Source of the DNA: Hymenopus coronatus
Taxonomy: Eukaryota > Arthropoda > Insecta > Mantodea > Hymenopodidae
NCBI GenBank assembly: GCA_030762935.1
Contig: CM060890.1
Span: 61,630,765 to 61,694,764, forward strand
Direction: 5' to 3'
Length of the DNA stretch: 64,000 nt
Shown here: positions 54,980-64,000 of the stretch, in pieces
Position numbering within the stretch: position 1 is the stretch's first letter
Layout: every line of letters begins with the position of its first letter
Notes under the pieces: model-generated
Told to the model about the DNA's origin: nothing
Database searches by the model: none
Seen by the model: only the letters and a program-made list of their open reading frames with translations
Made by a program: the position numbers and the translations under genes

Positions 54980-55661
54980 CACAGCGCAGAGGTATTTTTC
55001 ATAGGTATTTTGGAGACTGAAAACTGTTATCAAGTTCAAAAGGCGATTGCTTCAGCCAAGCAGATATTTTGCAGAAAAACAACAGTTTTATAAACTGGCA
55101 AAAGATTAACTTTTACAGTTAAATTAAAAATGCCTAAAATTATAAAGTGAAGAAATAAGAAAGAAAAAATGCAGTTTCGGAACAAACATTTCAACCAGAG
55201 CGTTCCATTTTAAAGTTTTTTTGAGAGATTTGAGAAAATATAACATAATCAATATTTAAAACTTCAAAATATCTTTAAAATTTTCTCATTCACTTAATCG
55301 CATTTTAAGCGCACAGCGCATAGGTATTTTTCATAAGTATTTTAGAGACTGAAAACTGTTATCAAGTTCAAAAGGTGATTGCTTCAGCCAAGCAGATATT
55401 TTGCTTATCTCCATTTTTACAGAAAAACAACAGTTTTATAAACTGGCAAAAGATTAATTTTTACAGAGTTAAATTAAAAATGCCTAAAATTATAAAGTGA
55501 AAGAAATAAGAAAGAAAAAATATAGTTTTGGAACAAACATTTCAACCAGAGCGTTCCATTTTAAAATTTTTTGAAATATTTGAGAAAATATAACATAATC
55601 AAGATTTAAAACTTCAAAATATCTTTAAAAATTTCTCATTCACTTAATCGCATTTTAAGCG
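54980..55661. repeat. Tandem duplication, ~332 and 350 bp units
   Basis: Units 54980-55311 and 55312-55661 are closely similar, starting CACAGCGCA-(G)AGGTATTTTTC and ending TCGCATTTTAAGC. Unit 2 has an extra 18 bp (TTATCTCCATTTTTACAG) after 'attttgc'. The units match no other family here. Confidence 0.92.
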
Positions 55662-55784
55662 CGAATAGTGCACAGGTGTAAATAACTTAAAGACGCATGA
55701 TATGCCGAGTAAAATAATAGCTCTTTTTATACAGCGTTTATCGTCTACTTTTACTACTATGGCACGTTGATAATTCATGGAATG

Positions 55785-55946
55785 GAGATGAGCCGCCGTT
55801 GGGATACGTTAGCGGGGGGAACCGGAGAAGCTGGAGAAAACCCGTGCATCGCTTTGATCACCACAAATCCCACATGCGTCGCCTGGGATTGAACTAGGTC
55901 TTGAGTGGCGAGTGATCTAACCACTCGGCTATGGCGCAGCCGCTGT
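55785..55946 (-). mobile_element. SINE-A copy with tRNA head
   Basis: The minus strand reads GGCTGCGCCATAGCCGAGTG then GTTAGATCACTCGCC (box A), GTTCAATCCC (box B), then GCGACGCATGTGGGATTTGT and TTTTCTCCAGCTTCTCCGG. The 3' end is missing. More diverged than the 25-kb copy. Confidence 0.88.
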
Positions 55947-57499
55947 TACATAGTTCGATGAATCTTGAATCATACATAGAGAGAACTATTACAGTAATAC
56001 AGTAGGCAACTAAACGAAATTTACAATGAGACGAACAGAAATAACTTATTTATTGAAGATAAGCTGCAGTTAAGTCAATACGACCTTTGGATTTACAAAA
56101 AAAGAGGATTGGTGCTTAGCTGGGTCCAAGGTCACGAAATTGCCGGATTGAGGTTCTCTGATGTGATGGAGTAGGCGTGGTCTCTATAGCCCGTTTCGAA
56201 ATGTATTGCACTGCCTGACCTCGTGCAGTTCCTGCTAGCAGATAAGCCAGTGAACACAGATTGAGATGTAGGCGTTCGATACTGAACAAATTTGCGTCTG
56301 ATTCAAATATATTTTGAATCACAGGAAGAGAGCCTTTTGTTTCAATAAAGTAAAGATGTATCTTGTAGCTCACTGCAATGAGTTCTGAGTTAGTTTGATT
56401 GATTTATTTTCATGGTCTATCTAACGCTCTGCGCATCATCATCCTGATTTTCTTCTATTAAGTTTTATGCTTTTATATGTAAAATCACAAGGCGTTTTTA
56501 TTTACTAATCATATTATGAAAAAAATTGTTTTATTGCGTTACTTTATGAATTAGAACGTAGCATATAATGCCAATATATGTAATAAGCTACTTGGGATTA
56601 TATTATATCTCAACGTGTGCGTGTTTACACTATCCTGTCTTTATACCAATGATTGTTCTGTGTATTCGTAAATGTGTGCGTCTCTGAACCCAAAACTGAG
56701 TTCTTATTGTCACCATGAGCAACAATGTATGCTGTACATATTTTATTGCCAACGTAGTTGATAAAGAGTTGTTGGTAGTGTTCTATGCTCTACTTATGTT
56801 GTTGACCACTGTTTTGGTTGACATTCCCTCATAAGTATGCGGTGATAAAAACGCCCTTCTTTATCCTGGTGTATTCGCCGAGGCGTCTGTGGTGTTGCAG
56901 TACGGCGAGCAACGATTATAACATGTGGAGAATGCCAATATAAGAGATTATACTATGCCAATCCACCTCCGGGATAGGCAAGATGGAGAAAACTCTGCTG
57001 CATTATGCGATAATGTACCGGTGTGGCATCCGGCCGTCCGGTCCAATTAAATTGTTACCTAAAATACCATACCATACATTCATGCATTCAACTTCTACCG
57101 ATTTTGAGTATAATTCGCAAGGAACCATCGAGGATTGCATCTGCCCAGCTCACCATTGTACCAGTATTGGTACATTCGCTTGACATATACTTCATATAAA
57201 TAGAACGAATATACCTCCTAAGCAAATTAAAAGTAGAACATAAGAGAATCAATAACTTAAAAATATTCTGTTGTTCAAATATATGTTCCATAAAATACCA
57301 ATGCTGTTAGAGACAGCGTATTACTGAATGGCAGAAGATGTTTCCGAACTGAAAGCCGCTGCTAGAATTACTGTATGGGAGCAAAGAGTAAAATAAAAAC
57401 AGATTTGAAATAAATGCAATGTAGCTTTAAGAGGAGACCATAAAACAAATGAAGATATAAGACATTAGTTAGATATATACAATCTAAATTTTAAACAAA
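55947..57499. other. 1.5 kb unassigned, with a GC-richer open patch
   Basis: 56116-56373 (minus) is an 85-codon open stretch with no stop and ordinary-looking composition (HLNLCSLAYLLAGTARGQAV...). It is preceded on the minus strand by CTCATTGCAG but only a weak pyrimidine tract. Not assignable to a family. Confidence 0.3.
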
Positions 57500-58306
57500 T
57501 CTGATGTGTTACATTCATATGACATTATCTACATACATATTTATAACTAATTATTGTTAAAAACCTTATTGTTCCATCTCTTTCATGCTGATCGAGATAA
57601 ACATTAGAAGCATCCTTTTATTACTTGGTTCCTTGTAAGTATAAAGGAGATAAGGAAATATCCGAGGCTAAAGCGATGGTCAAATCTTTCAAAAGCTGGT
57701 TGCTTTGTGATCGAAATGCATTTATATGCATGCCCAAGGTATGAAAAATTCCCAAATGAGAAAACTTTTAAGTATTTTAAAATGAAACCAGTAACAAGGA
57801 ATATCTCGTTTATGGTCAATTCCACCAAGAAAGATAGCTAGATAATATAAATTGTGTATGTTTTACAGTAAGATTTTGTCTCTCTTTTATGGTTTACCTG
57901 TCATGCAAAAGTCATCCAGAGTGAACAGCTTTTCAGAGGCTATTTCCATAAAATTCAAGATTTGCATGCTATTTTTCATGTAAACATCTTTAATACTCGG
58001 TACTTTAATCAAAATCGTCAGTCATTTTTGAGAAAATCATAATTTTCGAGATTTTTTATGTAAATATAGTTTTGGGTAGTTGTTCCTCAAAAGTTGCGTC
58101 CTTGGAAAATACATCAACTTTGGTGTTTTGCCTACTTTTCGTTTTTGAGTTATCCTATTCGCATACACATGAACTTTTTTCTCAAAATGATTTTCTTTTA
58201 TTCAGGGGAGCCTAAAACGCTAATTTCTAGTGAAATGTCAGTATGACTTCTTGGACGGAATGCAATACCTTCTCTACCTATGCATTATGCACTAATTAGA
58301 GAAAGT
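57500..58306 (+). mobile_element. Rep-1 copy, full length
   Basis: About 807 bp. TCTGATGTGTTACATTCATA then TGACATTATCTAC, body, weak CA tract, and 3' palindrome TTCTCTACCTATGCATTATG...ACTAATTAGAGAAAGTAAAA with arms that differ from other copies yet still largely pair. Confidence 0.92.
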
Positions 58307-58643
58307 AAAAACTACAGAATAGAATTAAGAAGTAAGTCACGTTCAAAGAATAAATGCAGAAAAACCTAAACTTCATTTAAGAACTATAATCCACTAGGAG
58401 AAAAGAATATTAGAAGCACAAATAAAAGTATGTTGCTTGTAAGAGACAAAAATATGTATCCAAGCATGAAGAGCTAATAAACCTTAAACAAATTTGGAAT
58501 TTATTTATGTGAAGTAGCAGTTTATGTTGAATGCAAGTATGTATGCATACGCGATTCAATGAGGACAAAGTTCATAACAGAAACTTGACGCTTTTCTTGC
58601 TAGCTAAATTTTGTTGCGTCCAGAGAAGTGATGCAAATATGTA

Positions 58644-59195
58644 GTGCCATGTTATAAAATTACATCTATATTCTTATTCCATTACTTTAAAATCTGTGTT
58701 ACCACTAAACTCAAAGGCTGTCCAGAGGAAATAAAGTATTTCAAGATTCAAAGAAAGAAAGCAGAGAAAATGGAAATGTGCAATTATGATGAACTAATGT
58801 CGGTTCTAAGAATCGTGGTCTTTGAGGTTGGTTTTAAAAAATTTATAAAAAGTTGTTTTAAAATCGAGCTCGAGGACCTAGCTCTTTTTTTCTATAAAGC
58901 CTTTATATGCTATGAAGAATGTTTACTTCCCCATCCCTTCCATTCCATTTCACAGTTGATTTGGATTTCACAGCAACGTTACCGTTTGAAGTGCATGTTT
59001 GTTTATATAACTCTTAACAACCATTCCACTTGTGGCTTTGTTCCGTCTGCCAGATATTGCACAAAGAGCAAGACCACATTTCTGTCCGCCTATCATCACA
59101 GGGAAAGAGAGAAAAACCGAGAGAAAAGGAAAAGCCAAAAAGGAAACGCAATTTTCATTCAGCGCGTGTATCGTATAAGGTGGGGAGAGCGGTAA
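58644..59195 (+). other. 183-codon open stretch, unassigned
   Basis: Open from before 58644; the first ATG is at 58770, leaving 141 codons (KMEMCNYDELMSVLRIVVFE ... REREKNREKRKSQKGN). The tail is basic and low in complexity. No domain, signal peptide or clear splice sites recognised. It is longer than most open frames here but not beyond what chance plus a GC-richer patch could give. Confidence 0.2.
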
Positions 59196-59719
59196 CACAC
59201 CCCTTTCACAATCTTCCCATACCTTAGCCCATCCCCTTTCTCGGTTTTCACAGCATCCTGCACTATTGCAGCAGAACTCCGCCCCAAATACCCCCTACAG
59301 AAGTTTGGAGCCGCGAGAAAAATGTTGGAGATGGTTTCCATCCCCCCCCCCCCATAAACTTGCTTTGCATTAAAATAATTTTAAATAAATATTTAAATTT
59401 CCATTATATCCATTTTTCTATGTTTTTATAGATAATTTTTGGATCTTATAAGCTATATAATTCCGGAAATGTGGGTTTAATTATTATTTTAAACATCTTT
59501 TGACTAAACGATTTGAATAAAATTCACATTTTAGCATATAGAAGGGATTGTTTTTTGCAAAAATATACATGAAGCTAAATTTTGGGATTTGAAAACTGAC
59601 AGAAATACCTGTACTCAGTTTTTTTTTTTTTTTTTTGCAATGTATTTAATTTGTTAAACCATTTTACTTATAATGCTATTCATTATAAGTAATTATTTAT
59701 TACTTTTCTGAATGTGAGA

Positions 59720-59764
<45 letters not shown>

Positions 59765-59872
59765 TGAGTGACAGAGAGAGAGGGGCATTGTGTCTAATTT
59801 AAATATAATATTCTATAAATGCTTCTGTTTGGAATAGATAATAGATTTAGACATGTATGATCAGTGCAAACG

Positions 59873-59904
<32 letters not shown>

Positions 59905-60224
59905 CAAGAAACCTGACCTTAGAAAAAAAAATTATGTTAGGGTCTTTTAATTAGGTTATCAAAGTAGACATTTCTGATTCGCATGCATTAAAGTAAATTA
60001 TTTAGTAGAATGGACAGCTATCACAAAAAATTATAACTATCAATGTTTTAAGATAAGAGTGAATCCAGCTCCCTTACACTAGCATTTATGCGAGCAATAC
60101 TCTCAGGAAGGTAAAATAGGAAACATATTTTGGAATAACATTAATTAAAAAAATGAATGTACTATATATGTGAATGAACAATGCAACTTTAATATTGAAA
60201 AAATATGTATAAGCTACAAAATCT
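59196..60224. other. Low-complexity-rich spacer
   Basis: Holds poly-C (59343-59353), poly-T (59620-59636), a (GT)n run of about 40 bases (59721-59762) followed by GA repeats, and (AAT)n (59875-59902). Confidence 0.9.
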
Positions 60225-60420
60225 ATATAGTTTCGAGACTGGGCTATAGAAAAGAGAAGTTTAAAACCCACAAACAGAATTAAATTACTACGAAGAGTAA
60301 CGGGCTGAACAAAATTTATTGGAATTACAAATGAAGATATGAGAAAAGAATTACTATACGTATCGCTAAACGAAAACAGATTAAGCAACAGGCAAACATG
60401 AGAGATAACCAAAAAGAGAG
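60225..60420 (+). pseudogene. LINE ORF2 C-terminal remnant
   Basis: In the frame starting at 60231 the translation reads FRDWAIEKRSLKPTNRIKLL then RRVTG-stop-TKFIGITNEDMRKELL and NENRLSNRQ. This matches the C-terminal pattern of non-LTR retrotransposon polyproteins (…ETW…, …LRRV-G-TR-D-I-NEDIR-EL…, …ENRL…). It has an internal TGA and is bounded by stops, so it is dead. The 120-codon frame on the opposite strand is its shadow. Confidence 0.6.
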
Positions 60421-60539
60421 ATTCATCCATTTCAATATATAGATGCAAACACTCGTGTTACAGAAATAATTGGATTTATTACATTTTCTTATGAATTTAA
60501 TGAAAAACTTGCAGGAATATTACAGACGTAAAGAGTGGA

Positions 60540-60735
60540 TTCCAGCACTGTAGGGAGGGCTAGCGCTCCGATTCCCTCCCTCCCGACCTGTTAATATGCT
60601 CAACGTAACCTGGAGCCGCTACTTTTCTATCAATAGCTACTCAATTGGTCGTCTATGGACCTCACGAGGCTGAGTGCCACCCGACTAGGCTCCCCACGGC
60701 TTAATCGGGACTTGAACCTTGATCTATAACTTGGA
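60540..60735 (-). mobile_element. SINE-B copy, diverged
   Basis: The minus strand reads AAGGTTCAAGTCCCGATTAA (box B region) then CACTCAGCCTCGTGAGGTCC, ACCAATTGAGTAGCTATTGA and AAGTAGCGGCTCCAGGTTAC, the SINE-B middle segment. The head is decayed and the 3' domain largely lost. It keeps the 'aattgag-agcta' block found in the 22-kb copy but not the 27-kb copy. Confidence 0.82.
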
Positions 60736-60748
60736 AAGTAGCCGCATT

Positions 60749-61231
60749 GTTTCAAAACGACACCAAACGAAGCTGCTATCTTCGGACACTTTGACATCTC
60801 CGAAACTTGATATCGTAACTTTCAAATTCTTCTATTTAAAGTTTTATGTTTGTTTAAAAATTGCACACATTTGGGATTAGGCAGCGAAGAAACAACGGTT
60901 GTCATACGCCACGTAAACAACCTCAGAACGTGTTATTTGAAACACACAACAAAACTCACATGCTACGTCTCCCATTACTAAGATAACCAGTGCCACGCCG
61001 GAGTGTCTTATTAAACCACCCCTACATAACGCTACTGGGACCTTTGCTAGCAACAGGCATCTCTCTTGGAGTGGGCAGGCACGTGTCATTGGTAATGAAT
61101 GACTGCCTAATCCATGGTGATTGTATGATAGTGTTTGTTTGTGTCAAATTTAGAGCTGAAAATTATATTTACGTATCACGTAAGGTATGACCAACAAGGT
61201 CCACATCTTCGTTTGGTGTCGTTTTGAAACA
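60749..61231. mobile_element. MITE with 25 bp perfect terminal inverted repeats
   Basis: The left end TGTTTCAAAACGACACCAAA-CGAAG is mirrored exactly at 61207-61231. 483 bp, no transposase, GC-richer centre. The outer bases resemble the GTTTCAAAA at the ends of the mariner-like element at 17999, but the internal sequence is unrelated. No unambiguous target duplication, so the superfamily is open. Confidence 0.85.
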
Positions 61232-63151
61232 TCCTTTACATAATGCTGTATTTATAAATCACTTTGTTATACTTCTCTTTTAAGCTATTATAATCATGCC
61301 AGTTTGCTTCGTAAAAATCCTGCTAATTCGTTCCTCTCATTCCTCAATATATTTTAGTGTAAGGCCTCTGATGGTATTTTTATCAGATATAAAGTATCTA
61401 TTCTAATTTTGGAGCACAAATCCTTTAGGCGTTCGCTTTGTGTTCAAAGGCGTAACACAAATATTTCTGTTATTTGTTATTCTAGAAGAATACCAAACTT
61501 TTTCAATTAAAACATAACTTACAAATACTTGCTCGGCGAATTGAATGACTATTTTGAATTTTGTATTAATATCTGTGCTGTCTTATCTATTTCTGTTTTA
61601 AATAGAAGAGATAGGCGGAATACTAATAGTGTTTTAAGTTGAAAGCATTAATTCTTCGAATTTATACCAATTATTTTTATTACTTATGACAATTTAAGGT
61701 TTATTTAAGGTTTGCCAAAAGACACAGAATAGTTTAAACCGTGAAATAATCACATGCAAATAATATGGTGTTGAAAAGAAAACAAAACAATAATAACAAT
61801 AAGATAGAAACAATTTCAGATAACAATAATACTATATATATTTTTATGAATACAAAATTTGTTATACTCTATCATTAAATAACGTGTTTCCCATAAAAAT
61901 GGTTTCCTAAAATGTTATGGACTATTTTATTGTTTTGTGACTGTATTAAATTTATATTCATTTATGTGGTACTAGAAAATGATTTTCAATGTAATGAAAC
62001 AAAGATGTTTGGCTGAAAATCTTAAATTCAATATTTATATCCTGAAATACTGTCTTTTAAATTCAAATATTAAAATATATGTAATATTAAAATATTGAAG
62101 ATATTTAAAACGTTTAAATATAAACATCAATTAATTATTAATGTATTAAATTGTGAAAATCTAAATACAAAACTATAAGCGATATCTTTGTTTAAATAAA
62201 GAAATTGAAAATTCTAAATTAATAGAAACTTAATCCAATTAATAGATGGACATGTTAGAGAAGTGACTTTACCTGGAAATTATGTAAAAATTCCACGCTC
62301 TTAATACAGTAACGCGCCTGCTGAAATTTATAGTTTGTGTTAAAGTTCTTGCGGCACTATATCTTAAATATCCTATGTCCATAAACAATTTCCAAAATGT
62401 TTAACTGGTACACCTTAAAGTTTAAGAGTCAGTACCTTAGTTTCTCATTTATGCACATAAAACTATATGCTAAGTATATAATGCTTTTAATTTTTGTAAA
62501 GTTGTCCCAGCCTTGTTTCTTATATACAAAAGCGATGATTGTAAATAGTTGAATTCTGATGAATAAATCAGTTAGTTTCTATGGTCATTAAAAGTTTTTA
62601 TATAATGTAAAGCAGGGCTAATGTGTTCCCCACTTTGTAATCCACGCTTTGTACGTTTTACCTCAAACTTAAATTCGTCACGAAGCACATTCAACACTTT
62701 CTTCTAGAAGTTAGTTTTTCCTCACAGAGAAATGCCAGTTGAAGTAATGGTGGAAGTTACTCTGGTCTTTTAAGGAAGGAAGTCATTCTTCTGCGGAAAA
62801 CTAGAGGACACATACAAATCCCTCATTACGAGTTCATAGCTCACTAGTGTATTGTCTTTAGAAGCTCAAAAAACCTGTCATCTATCCAGAATAATTGCCG
62901 CTGAAATTGCTTAAAAACACCTGCAAATTAACTTTCATCCTAACATGTAAACATACGTTTCAGAAAACTGATTGTGAGGGTAGTTCAAATAATGAAAACA
63001 TATTTTTTTAATAGAAATCGTCAGTATAATTCTTTAAAATTGTTACCTATTTATATACATTAATTAAAATCAGAAATTCTATACTTCATTGTTTAATATA
63101 TTTCACTTTTCAAACTAGTTCTCCTATAACTTCATTACTCCCTCCAAAAAA
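61232..63151. other. 1.9 kb of unassigned AT-rich DNA
   Basis: No open frame of note, SINE box pair or shared repeat recognised. Confidence 0.4.
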
Positions 63152-63967
63152 TCTTATGTGTTCCTTTCACATGGCTTTCGCCACATCTCTATAATAAATT
63201 ATAATTAAACAGATTATTTTTATATTTATTTCATGCTATTGAGATAAATATTAGCTGAAATGGTTTTATTACCTGCTTCCTTATTTCCTTTCTAAGTACT
63301 AGCCCCAAACGATAGGCAATTCTTTTAAAAGCTGGTTGCTATGGAATTGCTTTTTTTTTTTTGGAATGGCCAGGATTTGTCAAGGTACATATGAATATTT
63401 TAAAACTGAAACTAATAACAAGGAATATTTCGGAAGTGGTCAACTCCACGAAAAAATGTATACAAGCTGTGTTTTTAACATTTTTTGTGCAGTAAGTCTT
63501 TGTCTATCTCTTACGGTTATCCAGTTATGCAAAAATTCTGAAGTAAGAGGCCTTCAGATGCTATTTCGAGAGAATTGAAGATATACAGTTTACTTATCCT
63601 ATACATATCTTTAATACACGTTATTTTAATCAAAATCGTTAGTAATTCTTTAGAAAATTAACTTTTCGAAATTGTTTCCATGTAAAGGGCAGTTGGACTA
63701 GCGGGATTTTCTTGAAAATCTTCGTGTCGCATCCTTGGAAGATACTGAACTTAAAATGACAAGTTTGGTATTTAACGGACTTTTCGTTTTTGAGCACACA
63801 CAGAGAGACAAAGAAGCACACACACGCGAACATTTTTATAACATTTCTTTTTATTTATTCAGGGTATTCTAAAAATATGTATTTCCAAGAAATGTCGGTA
63901 TCGGATATTTTGGTGCAATACGATACCTTCTCTTTACACTATGTACATAGTGCGTGTACAGAAAGTA
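63152..63967 (+). mobile_element. Rep-1 copy, full length
   Basis: About 816 bp. TCTTATGTGTTCCTTTCACA then TGGCTTTCGCCAC, full body, CA tract, 3' palindrome TTCTCTTTACACTATGTACA...TAGTGCGTGTACAGAAAGTAAAA. Confidence 0.93.
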
Positions 63968-64000
63968 AAAACATAAATATGCTCAAAACATATGACCCTC

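Noticed and set aside
54678..55093. Several 65-84 codon frames such as those around 54678-55002
   Set aside because: They lie in Rep-1 copies, and the equivalent frames are broken in other copies, so Rep-1 does not encode a protein.
60086..60448. 120-codon hydrophobic frame on the minus strand
   Set aside because: Antisense to the LINE remnant; hydrophobicity follows from AT-rich codons.

Overview
The window is AT-rich, intron- or intergene-like nuclear DNA of an invertebrate. It has many tRNA-derived SINEs with target-site duplications, LINE remnants, long simple repeats, and one Tc1/mariner-superfamily transposon. That transposon's protein has a DUF4817-type N-terminus, a kind I associate mainly with arthropod genomes, so an arthropod is the best guess; I cannot name the species. 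I see no complete host gene, no rRNA, no functional tRNA and nothing prokaryotic.

The dominant component is one dispersed family, called Rep-1 here. About 38 copies or pieces cover roughly 30% of the window on both strands. A full copy is about 700-870 bp and non-coding. It starts (A)n-TCTGATG with a short hairpin ATGTG-ttccatt-CACAT, followed by ACTTTCTCTAC. It carries a CA-rich microsatellite near the 3' end and finishes with a terminal palindrome whose right arm, GTAGAGAAAGT, is the inverse of the 5' motif. This architecture most resembles non-autonomous Helentron/Helitron-type elements (HINE/DINE-1 class). Head-to-tail arrays at 19788-22862, 31835-33070 and 34590-35592 fit that reading.

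Layout: 0-5 kb holds Rep-1 pieces, two copies of an older ~900 bp repeat (Rep-2) with a tRNA-like segment, and a MITE-like insertion inside one of them. 5-17 kb holds Rep-1 copies, a SINE-A tail and a third degraded Rep-2. 17.1-19.6 kb holds a full Rep-1 next to a complete mariner-like element whose transposase is broken by one in-frame TAG. 19.8-22.9 kb is a four-copy Rep-1 array with a young SINE-B inside. 24.3-24.8 kb holds exon-like islands. 25.4-31.7 kb holds SINE-A, SINE-B, simple repeats, a palindromic tRNA-cored element and Rep-1. 31.8-38.2 kb is dense Rep-1 plus a LINE scrap. 38-48 kb is sparse, with a Rep-1 palindrome, a juxtaposed splice-site motif at 42683 and two SINE-C copies. 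48.8-58.3 kb is dense Rep-1 plus SINE-A pieces and a 332 bp duplication. 58-64 kb holds a LINE remnant, SINE-B, a MITE with near-perfect terminal repeats and a final Rep-1.

The likely history is successive waves: Rep-2 oldest, then Rep-1 (itself interrupted by SINE-B), then recent SINE and mariner insertions. The exon-like signals at 24.6 kb (minus) and 42.7 kb (plus) suggest that parts of the window lie in introns of large genes, but neither is proven.
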